DNA of 64,000 nucleotides from Streptacidiphilus rugosus AM-16 (GTDB taxonomy: Bacteria; Actinomycetota; Actinomycetes; Streptomycetales; Streptomycetaceae): NCBI RefSeq assembly GCF_000744655.1, contig NZ_JQMJ01000004.1, positions 682,001 to 746,000 of the forward strand, read 5' to 3'. Below, in pieces: positions 25,697 to 34,715 of this stretch. Position numbers and translations under genes: made by a program. Position 1 is the first letter of the stretch. Every line of letters starts with the position of its first letter. Under the pieces are notes generated by a model, which was not told where the DNA came from, did not search any database, and saw nothing but the letters and a program-made list of their open reading frames with translations.

Positions 25697-26289
25697 TCAA
25701 TCTCGTGATTCGAGCCGCCCAACCGACTGTGTGGCCTCTCGGGCGAGCAGGCTCCGGTCGGTCGGCTGTGGCTGCCGGTCGTGCTTGTGGGCCCCGCTTT
25801 TGCACTGATTCGGGATGATCTTGTTGATGTCGGCGAAGCCAGGCCAGAGCCAGTTCTTGTGCCAGTACGCGGCACTGTCGGCCGGGCCCCGTTCGTCCTT
25901 GAGCATGGCGGCCGCCCACGCGTTCCGCAGCGCGGCCAGCTCCTCCACCGCGCCCGGGTGGGCGGGCCAGCACGGCGCGATGGCGTGCTCGGTGACGGGC
26001 TGATAGGTCGCCAGGAGCCAGTCGGCCAGCGCTTCGAGGTCTTCCGCGCTGGCTCGGGCACTCCAGGGCCGCGGGTTCGACGGCTGTGGCTCGCCCGGGA
26101 ACTGGGCGTCGAGGAACTGCTCGATCTTCTCGATGGCTCCAGCTGCCGGCCGAAGGCGTCGTCGACCCCGGCCTGCAGTTCGGTCAGGTTCTTGCGGTGT
26201 CGCTCTTCGGCGCTGCAGAGCAGGCGCAGCGCCGTCGCCGCGACGTCCTCCCCCGCGCTGCCGCCCGCCTCCCCACCGGCCTGCGCCAT
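25697..26289 (-). pseudogene. DUF4913-like conjugation-locus protein, frameshifted
   Basis: ATG 26289 (TGATG overlap with the upstream gene, GGAGTTG site) begins MAQAGGEAGGSAGEDVAATA and RHRKNLTELQAGVDDAFGRQ. One base is missing near 26141-26145. The frame then continues in the next phase: AIEKIEQFLDAQFPG, EDLEALADWLLATYQPVTEH, WPAHPGAVEELAALRNAWAA, and AAYWHKNWLWPGFADI. The W-x-H-P-x-A-V-x2-L pattern resembles the DUF4913 domain of actinobacterial transfer loci. Translation as read would fail after about 50 residues. Confidence 0.6.
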
Positions 26290-27970
26290 CAAGCAACTCC
26301 TTCCGGCAGCGCGTCTCGCACGTCGGTGCCGGTCCCGTAGAGCTGCAGCGACTCGTTGACCGCCGGGGCGAACTCGGTCTCCCACCAGGGTTCCAGGGTT
26401 GTCATCATCGGCTGGTAGCCGGTGAACACCGCGATGGCGTGGAGCTCGGGGAGGGCGGCGAGCTGGTCGACGTCGAGGATCGGTTCCTTGTGCGTGGAGT
26501 CCGCGTAGGAGGAGGCCGCGAGCAGCGAGCGGGCGTCACTGTGCCTGGTCTGCTGGGGCCGGTCCCACTTCCCGATGAGCCGGGACAGCTCGTCGAGGAA
26601 CGCACCGTCGCGGACCCCGCCGCCGTAGACCATCACGCCGGCGTTGTCGCGCAGGGTGCCGAGCCGGTGGGGCTCCACAGCTGCAGTCCCTGCGCCCAGG
26701 TCTGTAGGTAGGTGGCCAGCCAGATGCCCTTGGAGCGGTAGTGCGCGTACAGCTCGGGGAGCTCGTGCCAGCGGCACACGTTGGCGACCTCGTCGAGGAT
26801 CGCGCACAGCGGGACCGGCAGGCGCTGCCCGGGCAGCGTCGAGGAGTAGCGGTCGGCGGCGCGCAGGAGCGCGGTGGTCACCGGAGCAGCGGAGGTGACG
26901 CCGGTCGCCATGGACAGCAGGTAGATGGTGTCGGTGCTCCTTGCGAACGCGCTCGGGTCGAGGCGGTCGCGGTGGTCGTGCTCACCCTGGGGCGTCACCC
27001 ACGCGGAGATCTTCTCGTTGGTGATCCACTTGAGGTAGATCTCGGCGGTGGCCCAGATGCCGTCAGAGGTCTTCGCCGTCAGCCGGCGCATGGCGGCCAG
27101 GCTGGACGCGGCCACCGTCTGCCCCTGCTTGGCCAGGATCCGCTCGGGGCCCTCGTCCTGACGGTCGCCCAGCCACAGGTAGGCCTCGCGCAGCGAGGCC
27201 TTGTCCAGCGCGGCCGCGAACAAGGTCAATGCCAGGACGCTCTGCCCCTTGGGGTCGAAGAACCCGTCGCGCTTGGCCTGGTCGGTGGCCTCCTGGTTTG
27301 ACCGCACCAGGACCTCGACCAGCTCCTCGGCGTCCGACAGGCTCGTGACGGCGGTCAGCGGGTCCCACCACCACGAGGCGGGTTCCCCGGCCAGGTCCTG
27401 CGGATCGAACACCCACACCGTCCCCCTGAGGGAGTGCGCCCAGCGGGTGGCCGCGATGATGTCCGACGTGATCGAGGTGGCGATCACCGCGCCCGGCGCG
27501 AGGAGGATCTGCGGGATCACCAAACCCGTCGTCTTGAACCGGCCGGGCGTGGCGATGACCAGCATCAGGTACTCCCACGGCGCGAACAGGCGTTTGCGGG
27601 AAGGCACGTGCCGGCCCACCCGCATCCCCGGCTCGCCCTCCACACCCAGCCGCTCCGCGCTCTGTTCCGCCTTGTGCTGAAGTGCGATCCGGTCCCGGCC
27701 GGTCGACATGCGCCGCGCGGCGTCCTGGTAGGCGCGCAGCGACGGGCCGCGCCGCCGGGTCCGCCGCACCAGGCGCGCGACCAGGACGCCGACACTGGCC
27801 AAGACCAGCAGTTCGAGCAGCAGCACGACGGTCGCCGTCGACGTCCACCGCCAGCCGCCGGTCACCAGCCCCGACAGCGGGGCGAACGGGCTGACGGCGG
27901 GCCAGCTCCCCGCCGCCCACCACTGCGCGCCCTCCATCACCAGATCGACCGCGGCAGCTATCAGCAGCAC
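26289..27970 (-). pseudogene. VirD4/TraG-like coupling ATPase, frameshifted near its end
   Basis: Coupling proteins bring DNA to the transfer channel. GTG 27970 gives two N-terminal membrane helices, then LMLVIATPGRFKTTGLVIPQ with a degenerate Walker A, WVFDPQDLAGEPASWWWDPL, and a Walker B-like LCAILDEVANVCRW followed by YLQTWAQGLQLWSP. One C appears lost near 26667-26672; the frame then shifts to RLGTLRDNAGVMVYGGGVRD and ends DVRDALPEGVA at 26289. About 445 of the 560 residues would still be made. It is followed by the DUF4913-like gene in the same operon. Confidence 0.75.
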
Positions 27971-28029
27971 CGCCCCACCGGCCGCCAGCGCCCCTCACTG
28001 CGCCGCGGTGGCCCGGTCGTCCCCGCGCC

Positions 28030-28428
28030 TCACCGGACGGTCGCTTCGCTCGGCACGCGCTGCGCGGCGACGCTGGGAGTGGTGCTGTTGGCCCACTTCT
28101 GGTTCGTGTTGTTGACCGGGACCTCGTCCTCGGTCATCACCACGTCCACCGGGATACCGGGGTGGCCGCCGACCTTAATGAGGAACTTGCCCCGGCCGGG
28201 CGGGGCGTCCTCTTCGCCGGTTTCGACGTTGATGCTGCCCGGGGCGGACCACTCGGCGATCATCTCGCGCTCGCGGACCGACAACGTCACTACCTGGTCG
28301 ACGGCCGTGAGCTCGGACATCGGCAGACCGCCGCACAGCACCACGTCGGAGCGCTCCACGAACCCGCGGGCCTTCGCGCGGAGATCCCGAACAAGGCTGA
28401 GGAGCCGCGACCCCTTGCATCACAGGGA
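28030..28428 (-). pseudogene. VirB4/TraE-like transfer ATPase, C-terminal remnant
   Basis: The open frame reads GSRLLSLVRDLRAKARGFVE, RSDVVLCGGLPMSELTAVDQ, VVTLSVREREMIAEWSAPG, and GRGKFLIKVGGHPGIPVDV, ending SVAAQRVPSEATVR. This is how the C-terminal ATPase part of VirB4-like transfer proteins ends, placed just upstream of a VirD4-like gene as in other actinobacterial loci. The N-terminal several hundred residues are missing: the frame stops at 28429, inside the heat-shock-type promoter region. An internal ATG at 28359 could only give a 109-residue fragment. Confidence 0.6.
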
Positions 28429-28442
28429 TCGTGACTGATAGT
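28415..28442 (+). promoter_or_regulatory. Sigma-70-like promoter of the MFS gene
   Basis: TTGCAT (28415-28420) and GATAGT (28437-28442) are separated by 16 bp. The spacing and boxes suit the principal vegetative sigma factor, and the CIRCE operator begins 6 nt downstream, just where HrcA would block initiation. Confidence 0.6.
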
Positions 28443-28447
28443 CATCG

Positions 28448-28474
28448 TTAGCACTCTCACTCTGAGAGTGCTAA
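28448..28474. promoter_or_regulatory. CIRCE operator (HrcA binding site)
   Basis: A perfect match to the CIRCE consensus: TTAGCACTC (28448-28456), 9-bp spacer, GAGTGCTAA (28466-28474). In Streptomyces this element controls groES/groEL and other chaperone genes through the HrcA repressor, releasing at high temperature. Here it sits between a VirB4-like remnant and an MFS exporter gene, with no chaperone gene nearby. Confidence 0.92.
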
Positions 28475-28543
28475 CTGGTGGCGTGGCAACGCAGCGCACG
28501 GCACCAACGCGCTGCGATGCGGCGCCTGGGACGGGGGTCAGGC

Positions 28544-29794
28544 GTGTTCGGTGTCCTGCGGGTCCGTGACTACCGACTGGTGGCGACGGGGCAGTTGCTC
28601 TCCAGTCTCGGAGACTGGCTGCTGCTGGTCGCGGCCCCCTTCTTCGTGCTCCGCCTGACCGGCTCTACCCTGGCCACCGGGCTCTCCCTGGCCGCAGAGA
28701 CCGTGCCGGCGCTCCTCCTCGGCCCGGTGGCCGGTGTGTTCGCCGACCGCTGGGACCGGCGCCGCACCATGCTCACCACCGACCTGCTGCGGGCCGCGAC
28801 GGTCGCGCTCATGCTTCTGGTGCACCACGCCGGCCAGGTCTGGCTCATCTATATCGCGCTGATCGGCGAGGCGAGCTTCAGCCAGTTCTTCGCCCCCGCC
28901 CGCAAAGCACTCATTCCGACCCTGGTCGGCCGCGGTCCGCGACTGGCCGAGGCAAATTCCCTGGCCGCGCTTGTCTCCGGCACCGTCCAACTCGTCGGTA
29001 GCCCGCTCGGCGGCGCCCTCTACGTCCTGGTCGGCTTCGCTCCCGTGGTGGCTATCGACACAGGCAGCTACCTCGCCTCAGCGGCCCTGATCGTGGCAAT
29101 CAGCCGCCGTCCCGCCGCCTTGGCCCCTCAAAGCCTCGACGGCACTGCCCTGCAACGGTTCGCGAGCGAGTTGCGCGTCGGTGCGTCCCACGTCCGCTCT
29201 ACCTCCGGGCTCCCGATCCTGTTTTCGGTGGCCGCCGTGTTCTTCTTCGGCAACGCGGCCCTGACCGCTCTGCTCGTGCCCTACGTCGGCACCGTCCTGC
29301 ACGCTGCCGCGGGCACCCTGGGCTGGCTGTTCGCCGCGCTTGGGATCGGCTATCTCGCCGGAGCCCCGCTCAGCCGGGCGCTCACCGCCCGCCTCACTCC
29401 CCGCACGATCACGATCGGAAGCCTGGCCGTCCTGAGCGCGGTGTTCGCCGCCACCTTCAACACCCACCACACCACCTGGGACTTCGTCCTGTTCACCCTC
29501 ATCGGACCGCCGGCGGTCTGCTTCCTGGTCACCGTCGACACCTTCATCGCCCGCCACACCCCCGACCACCTCCTCGGCCGCACCAGCTCCGCCTACGGCA
29601 TGGCACAGGCGGCGGCCACCCTGGTCGGCATGCTCACCGGAGCCGTCCTCGGTCAGCAGATCGGCATCGGCACCACCATGAATCTGGCCGCCCTCGCCGT
29701 CGCCGGATCCGCAGCCACCGCACTGCTGATCCCACGCCATAACCCAGCAGACAAGCTCACTGCGGACGAACCCTCTGTATCAGTCGGCTCTTGA
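28544..29794 (+). CDS. MFS transporter (drug-efflux type)
   Basis: About 416 residues from GTG 28544, preceded by GGGACGGGGG; GTG 28478 is an alternative giving 438 residues. Twelve hydrophobic segments fit a major facilitator superfamily exporter. The conserved loop between helices 2 and 3 reads GVFADRWDRRRTMLTTDLLR (motif A form G-x3-D-R-x-x-R-R). Other segments include GDWLLLVAAPFFVLRLTG and AQAAATLVGMLTGAVLG. It would pump a small molecule using the proton gradient. Expression should respond to heat through CIRCE. A 72-bp piece of an almost identical gene lies at 4539-4610. Confidence 0.9.
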   Translation: MFGVLRVRDYRLVATGQLLSSLGDWLLLVAAPFFVLRLTGSTLATGLSLAAETVPALLLGPVAGVFADRWDRRRTMLTTDLLRAATVALMLLVHHAGQVWLIYIALIGEASFSQFFAPARKALIPTLVGRGPRLAEANSLAALVSGTVQLVGSPLGGALYVLVGFAPVVAIDTGSYLASAALIVAISRRPAALAPQSLDGTALQRFASELRVGASHVRSTSGLPILFSVAAVFFFGNAALTALLVPYVGTVLHAAAGTLGWLFAALGIGYLAGAPLSRALTARLTPRTITIGSLAVLSAVFAATFNTHHTTWDFVLFTLIGPPAVCFLVTVDTFIARHTPDHLLGRTSSAYGMAQAAATLVGMLTGAVLGQQIGIGTTMNLAALAVAGSAATALLIPRHNPADKLTADEPSVSVGS

Positions 29795-29921
29795 GCCAAC
29801 AGCGATCCTTCGACGCAGGGCTTTGCCTGCGACTGCAGAACGGCCGAATAGACCAACCACGTCGGTGGCCGGTCGGTTATACGCACGCCGGTGATCTGCG
29901 AAGTCCCCGCCTTGAACTGTC

Positions 29922-30371
29922 ATGTTCGCTACGTTAGCGAGCAAGCCCCGTTCGCGCGGGGCTCAACTCGGCGGGCGTATTCCGGTGATCGATCCGATGT
30001 CCGTACCGGCCATCGCCTGCGGAGTGCGGACCGAGGAGGCAGCCGTCCAGCTCGACGAACTGCATCGGCGGCACCTGCTGACCCGGCTGCCCGGTGACGC
30101 ACCGCGCTACGCGTTCCGCGACTACGTCCACGACCACGCCCGCCGACTGGCCGAGCGCACCGACTGCCGCCAGGCCCGTGAAGACGCCCTGCGGCGCGCC
30201 GCCAAGCACCTTGGCCGGTCCGCGGCCGCCGCCGACTATGGTGCCTTCCCCGATCGCTGGCATCTGGGCCCCTGGTACGACGACCTCAAGCGGGATGCGC
30301 AGGACAGCCGTCGATCTGCCTGCGGTGACAACGTCCGCTCTGTTGGCGCTCAACCAGGAAGCCGGGCGTGA
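29922..30371 (+). pseudogene. NB-ARC (AfsR/SARP-type) regulator fragment
   Basis: The open frame (149 codons) contains DPMSVPAIACGVRTEEAAVQ, LDELHRRHLLTRLPGDAPRY, AFRDYVHDHARRLAERTD and YGAFPDRWHLGPWYDDL. This is the winged-helix end of the STAND/NB-ARC ATPase domain of AfsR-like regulators, normally hundreds of residues into the protein. The ATP-binding half and the TPR tail are missing, and the start is unconvincing. It is a fragment. Confidence 0.6.
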
Positions 30372-30463
30372 TCCTCCGGATCGACTCAACCAGTGGGGGC
30401 GCTCCGGCGGGCATTCCGGAGGAGGGATCGCGGTGTTCGTCCCCTTCGGGCCTCAGCCGACAC

Positions 30464-30853
30464 CTATCGCAAGCCGGGGTGGTCGGCGTCGACGGCGACC
30501 ACGCCGTAGGGGTAGAGCTCGGCTTCGGTGGTGACGATGATTCCGCCGAGCGGGCCGGAAGGATCTGGTGCGGCGCAGACGATTGCGTGGGCCATGCCCG
30601 GGGAGAGTTCAGGCTGCTCGTGCGCGAGGATCCCGGTGGCGACCGCGAGGTGGCCGAGGGGGACGACAGCGATGCCCGGTTGCTCAAGGATCGTGAGGCC
30701 GCTGCCGGGCAGCAGGGTTTCGGCCTCCATCAGGCATACAGCGGGTACGTGCAGTTCGGCGCGGTCGCCGTGATTGGCCCGCTCCACAAGGTGCAGGAGT
30801 GTGGTGTGGTTGTTCCAGAAGGCCCGTACCGCACTGGTGTCCAAAAGGATCAC
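30464..30853 (-). CDS. vapC: VapC-type PIN-domain toxin
   Basis: 129 residues. PIN nuclease core: MILLDTSAVRAFWNNHTTL with the first catalytic Asp, VPAVCLMEAETLLPG with the Glu, and later acidic positions (GVVAVDADHPGLR). VapC toxins cut RNA, usually tRNA or rRNA, when freed from VapB. ATG 30853 overlaps the antitoxin stop by 4 nt, the standard operon layout. The third acidic residue of the active site is harder to assign, so activity is probable, not proven. Confidence 0.85.
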   Translation of the reverse strand: MILLDTSAVRAFWNNHTTLLHLVERANHGDRAELHVPAVCLMEAETLLPGSGLTILEQPGIAVVPLGHLAVATGILAHEQPELSPGMAHAIVCAAPDPSGPLGGIIVTTEAELYPYGVVAVDADHPGLR

Positions 30854-31143
30854 GCGGCCTGGCCTCCGGTCGCCGCCCGTGCCCGGATTTCGTCGGCGAT
30901 TTTGTGGACGCGGTCAATGATGTCGTCCGGCGCGGCGTCGAGAATCTCGTCGCTGGGCGGGTTCGGCATGTGACGGCGCATCGCTGCCCGGCCCTGCTCC
31001 ACGCGCTCGGCGCGCTGGTTCCGGGTGTGGTGTTCGGCGGCCCAGGAGGCGAGCAGTGCGCCCATGGTGGTTCCGGCCTCGGCGGCGAGCTGGGCGAGCT
31101 GGTCCCGGGTCTCGGTGTCCACCTGGATCGTCGTCTTTGCCAT
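30850..31143 (-). CDS. vapB: VapB-type ribbon-helix-helix antitoxin
   Basis: 97 residues from ATG 31143: MAKTTIQVDTETRDQLAQLA, AEAGTTMGALLASWAAEHHT, then a hydrophilic toxin-binding tail to ARAATGGQAA. The first part is a ribbon-helix-helix DNA-binding fold that would repress the operon. The start codon sits 6 nt after a TATAGT -10 box (see the operator entry), which suggests a leaderless transcript; an upstream GTG (31176) adds residues inside the promoter and is less likely. Confidence 0.85.
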   Translation of the reverse strand: MAKTTIQVDTETRDQLAQLAAEAGTTMGALLASWAAEHHTRNQRAERVEQGRAAMRRHMPNPPSDEILDAAPDDIIDRVHKIADEIRARAATGGQAA

Positions 31144-31155
31144 AGTTCGACTATA
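31142..31155 (-). promoter_or_regulatory. VapBC promoter and operator overlapping the start
   Basis: On the minus strand, CTATAGTCGAACTATG holds a TATAGT -10 box (31155-31150) only about 6 nt before the vapB ATG, plus a palindrome ATAGT-TCG-ACTAT (31142-31154). A VapB dimer bound here would cover both the -10 box and the start codon. The distance implies a leaderless mRNA. Confidence 0.6.
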
Positions 31156-31182
31156 GCGAACCGGCTGTTCTTTCACCCGGGA

Positions 31183-31383
31183 CTACGCGGGGCGGGTTTC
31201 CCTGGCCTGGGGTCCGCGCTTGGCCCACTCCAGGCGGAAGATCACCGGCTGTCCCTTGGCCAGGCTGCGAAAGCCCTCTCCGAGGATGCCGGTGTGGTGC
31301 ACGAACACGTCCTGGCTGCCGGCTACGGCGATGAAGCCGTAGCCCTTGGCCAGATTGAACCACTTCACGACGCCGCTGGTCAT
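31183..31383 (-). CDS. Cold-shock domain protein (CspA-like)
   Basis: 66 residues, the usual size. RNP1 is recognisable as KGYGFIAVAG and RNP2 as DVFVHHTG, within an OB-fold beginning TSGVVKWFNLAKGYG. Such proteins melt RNA and act as RNA chaperones. It diverges from common CspA at several positions (ASQDVF, KRGPQARETRPA tail). Single gene between VapBC and the SpoIIE regulator. Confidence 0.92.
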   Translation of the reverse strand: MTSGVVKWFNLAKGYGFIAVAGSQDVFVHHTGILGEGFRSLAKGQPVIFRLEWAKRGPQARETRPA

Positions 31384-31549
31384 GGAATCCCGGTTCCTTC
31401 GCCTGCTGACAGTGCGCTGACCCTAGCGGACAGCCCCCAGGGCGGTGGGCGGGTATCACCCTGCGGATTACGAACCCATCTACGTGTCTCGACAGCCGGA
31501 TCCCTTCGGTATGGCTGATCGGGTGGCTGCCACTGGCCGGCGGAGCGGG

Positions 31550-33007
31550 CTATCGGTGGCCGCGTGGGAGGTGCTGCTCGACCCAGATGGTCTTGCCGGG
31601 TTCGTGCCAGCGGGTGCCCCAGCGGTCGCCGAGCTGGCTGATCAGGTACATGCCTCGGCCGCCTTCGTCCATGGCCTTGGCGCGTCGAAGATGTGGGGCT
31701 GTGGGCGCGGCGTCGCTGACTTCGCAGATCAGGGTCCGGGCCTTGATCAAGCGGAGGGATATGGGTGGGGTGGCGTGGCGGATGGCGTTGCTGAGGAGTT
31801 CGGTGGCGATCAGGGACGTGGTGAAGGTCAGGTCGGCCAGCCCCCAGGTGCGCAGTTGGTCGCCGATGAGGGCGCGTGCGCGGGTGGCGTCGCGTGGCTC
31901 GCTGTCAAGGGTCCAGGTAGCGACCTGCCGGTGGTCCAGGAGGTTGGTGCGGGCGAGCAACAGGGCGGTGTCGTCGTCGCCCGGCTGAGTGGCGCGGGAA
32001 GCAGTGATGCGGTCGCACAGGTCGCTCAGTGAGTCTGCGGGTGCGGTGCGCAGGACGGCGGCGAGTTCGGCGAGCGCATGCTCGGGGTCGCTGTCGCGCA
32101 GGTCGAGCAGGCCGTCGGTGTAGAGCACGATTACCGTGCCCGCCGCCAGGTGGTAGTCGGTGTCCTCGAAGACGGTGCCCGGCAGGCCGAGCGGGGGCGT
32201 CTCCGGCATTCGGGAGAACTCGACCGAGCCGTCCGGGCGGCGGAAAGCGGCCGGGGTGTGCCCGGCCGAGGCCATGCTGCAGCAACCGGTGACCGGGTCG
32301 TAGACCAGGTAGAGCATGGTCGCACCGGGCTCCCGGTGGGACTGCTCCTCACCGAGCCGCACCAGCAGGTCGTTCATGCGCGACAACAGCTCGGCGGGGG
32401 CGAGGTCGAGATCGGCCAGGGTCTGCACGGCAGTGCGGAGCCGACCCATCAGTGCCGCGGCGTGGACGCCGTGACCCACCACGTCGCCCATCGCGAGGGC
32501 CACCCGACCACCCGAGAGCGGGATGACGTCGAACCAGTCGCCACCCACCCCGGCGGCGCTGTCGGCGGGCACGTAGCGGTGATCCACCTCGACGGCGGGC
32601 AGGCGCGGAACCACGGCAGGCAGGAGTTCACGCTGCAGAGCGAGGGCGATGTCACGCGTACGGGCCAGGCGCTGCTCGCGGGCCCGGGCCTGCGCGATCA
32701 GGACGCCCACGATCGCGAACCCGGCGACCAGCCCCAGTTTGATCAGCCAGACGTCCAGGCTCTCGCTGCGCTGATAGTGCAGGACAACGTAGAGAACAAC
32801 GCTCACCGCGCCGAGCACGGCGGTCGTGGACACCGGGTACACGACGGCCGCCAGAAGCGGAACTGCCGCCAGCAGCAGACCGTAGTGATGCTCCGGCGGC
32901 GCCAGGATGACCGCGACCGCCGCCACCACCAGCAACAGACCCGGAAGGACACCCAGAACCGGCCGCCACCTGCCCCCGGGCTTCAAGGCGCCTGCGACGT
33001 CATCCAT
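31550..33007 (-). CDS. Membrane-anchored SpoIIE phosphatase with anti-sigma-like ATPase domain
   Basis: 485 residues. Four membrane helices lie at about residues 17-105 (LLLVVAAVAVILA and VGVLIAQARARE). A PP2C-type SpoIIE phosphatase domain follows with GVGGDWFDVIPLS, VALAMGDVVGHGVHAAALMG, SAGHTPAAFRRPDG and YTDGLLDLRD metal sites. A C-terminal HATPase_c_2 domain has ATELLSNAIRHATPP (N box) and EGGRGMYLISQLGDRW (G box). Such proteins remove phosphate from anti-sigma antagonists and act as kinases in partner-switching control of sigma factors. The STAS protein at 39871-40251 could be a partner, though it is 7 kb away. Confidence 0.93.
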   Translation of the reverse strand: MDDVAGALKPGGRWRPVLGVLPGLLLVVAAVAVILAPPEHHYGLLLAAVPLLAAVVYPVSTTAVLGAVSVVLYVVLHYQRSESLDVWLIKLGLVAGFAIVGVLIAQARAREQRLARTRDIALALQRELLPAVVPRLPAVEVDHRYVPADSAAGVGGDWFDVIPLSGGRVALAMGDVVGHGVHAAALMGRLRTAVQTLADLDLAPAELLSRMNDLLVRLGEEQSHREPGATMLYLVYDPVTGCCSMASAGHTPAAFRRPDGSVEFSRMPETPPLGLPGTVFEDTDYHLAAGTVIVLYTDGLLDLRDSDPEHALAELAAVLRTAPADSLSDLCDRITASRATQPGDDDTALLLARTNLLDHRQVATWTLDSEPRDATRARALIGDQLRTWGLADLTFTTSLIATELLSNAIRHATPPISLRLIKARTLICEVSDAAPTAPHLRRAKAMDEGGRGMYLISQLGDRWGTRWHEPGKTIWVEQHLPRGHR

Positions 33008-33317
33008 CGAACGACCCGGTTCCCGGACACTTCCCCCGTGGTGCCGAAGCTCGACTCCCCACGGGGCTGAGCACCGCAGGTTGGCCCGCCTGCCACCGGC
33101 ATGACATGCCGCGCGCGACGGACTCCCCAGGTCACCGCCACGCCGCGGGCCACACCATCAAGCCTACTGGACGGTAAGCAGGTCCAGCAGGCCATGATCA
33201 CCAGGCTAGCGCCTCATACGCCCGGATGCGGTACGAGGACGCGCGTGCGACCCCTGGCTGGCAGACCCTGGAGGAGAGACGGCACCCGCTGCCCCACCGA
33301 GCCGAGAGAGCCGAGCC

Positions 33318-33620
33318 ATGAAGTTCGTACAGATCATCGAGTTCAAGACCGGTCGCATCGACGAGTTCAACGCCCTGCTCGACGCCTGGGTCGAGAAGAA
33401 CGAAGGCCATCGCCTGGTGACGCGCGCTCTGCAGGTCCGCGATCGCGACCAGGAGAACGTGTACCTGAACATCGTGGAGTTCCCCTCCTACGAACAGGCC
33501 ATGGACAACTCCAACCGCCCCGAGACGGCGGAGTTCGCGGCACAGCTCGCCGCACTGTGCGACGGCCCCCCGGTGTTCCGCAACCTCGACCTGCTCAACG
33601 AGCGGAACTTCGAGGGCTGA
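33318..33620 (+). CDS. Hypothetical protein with alpha/beta-barrel (ABM-like) fold
   Basis: 100 residues, GAGAGAG before ATG 33318. It reads KFVQIIEFKTGRIDEFNALL, DAWVEKNEGHRLVTRALQVR, VYLNIVEFPSYEQAMDNSNR and PETAEFAAQLAALCDGPPVF. The pattern of two strand-helix units matches dimeric alpha/beta-barrel proteins. No active-site residues are known. A second protein of similar size and likely fold lies at 34209. Confidence 0.75.
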   Translation: MKFVQIIEFKTGRIDEFNALLDAWVEKNEGHRLVTRALQVRDRDQENVYLNIVEFPSYEQAMDNSNRPETAEFAAQLAALCDGPPVFRNLDLLNERNFEG

Positions 33621-33800
33621 ACCTGCCTGGCACCGGCGACAGCGGTTGCCGGAGGCGAGGCTCTACTCCACCGGCCGCGGCGGCCGTATCGGCCCGCCCG
33701 TGCTACCCGCAGACGACGAGCCGCATGGGAGACCCCGGAGGCAACGCGGCCACGAAGCAGCACCACTTTCACCGTTCCCATCGGGTCCGGACTTCCTGAC

Positions 33801-34040
33801 TCGACTCCAGCGCTGGCCGGCCGCTCCTACGAGGCTGACCAGATCGACCCGGACACCCACACCGGCTGGAGCGTGATCGTGACCGGCTACGCCCACCTGG
33901 TCACCGACCCGGCCGAGAACGAGCGCTACCGCACACTGCTGCGCCCCTGGGTGGATCGGACGATGGACTGTACCGTCCGCATCCACCCGGAATTGATCAC
34001 CGGCTTCCGTCTCCCCGGCACCGAGCCCTCTCCCGCCTGA
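33801..34040 (+). pseudogene. PPOX-like flavoprotein, C-terminal fragment
   Basis: The frame reads [60 protein letters not shown] and FRLPG to TGA 34040. It aligns with the second half of the protein at 22450-22944 but is clearly diverged, so it was once a separate gene. The N-terminal half is absent and no start codon or ribosome site is present. Confidence 0.7.
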
Positions 34041-34208
34041 ATGCTCCGGTGCCGCAAGTGCCGCGGATTCCGCAGGCCCGGCTGCCTGCTTTGGCCGGGT
34101 GCCGGTGGCCGATGGACGCGAACGGAGTGCTCCGGCGTGCGGGGCGCGGTGTGGGGCGGTCTGCTGGTTGGGGGCCGTCCGGGCCCCAACGAAGGGAGAT
34201 TGTGCGAC

Positions 34209-34511
34209 ATGGCTGTTGTGATGACGATGCGCTGGGACGGCGTGACGCCGAAGCAGTACGACCAGGTGCGTGACCTGGTCCGCTGGGAGCAGGACACGCC
34301 GGACGGGGCGCACCTGCACGTGTGTTCCTTCGAGGGCGGCGCCTTGCACGTGACCGATGTGTGGGACTCGCAGGCCCACTTCGAGGGGTTCTTCGCCGAC
34401 CGGCTCGCCGCCGCGATCAAGGAAGCCGGCATCGAGGGCGAGCCGCAGACCAGCTTCCGCCCGATGCACCGCCGCTTCATCGCCCCCGGCGTCACCGGCG
34501 CCGCAAGCTGA
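34209..34511 (+). CDS. Hypothetical protein, dimeric alpha/beta-barrel-like
   Basis: 100 residues. ATG 34209 has GAAGGGAG about 9 nt before it. MAVVMTMRWDGVTPKQYDQV, RDLVRWEQDTPDGAHLHVCS, FEGGALHVTDVWDSQAHFEG and FFADRLAAAIKEAGI form strand-helix-strand-strand-helix units as in ABM/EthD-like domains. The W-D-x3-F-x-x-F region often lines a ligand pocket in this fold. Substrate unknown. Confidence 0.78.
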   Translation: MAVVMTMRWDGVTPKQYDQVRDLVRWEQDTPDGAHLHVCSFEGGALHVTDVWDSQAHFEGFFADRLAAAIKEAGIEGEPQTSFRPMHRRFIAPGVTGAAS

Positions 34512-34715
34512 CCGGTGTGGGGTGGCTCGCCGCCCTGCCCCGCTGCGCGGGGTATTTCCGTGTTCCTGATCGGTTCGCTGGTGCGCATGCTCCGCACCGT
34601 GTGCGGGCTCCTGGGGCCGGGGCAGGGTCGCGCCTGCCGGAACGCTGCCCGGGCTGCGGCGCGGATCAGCGCGGAGCGAAAGGCCCGCCAGCGGGCAGTG
34701 GAGTGGTGAGCCCTG

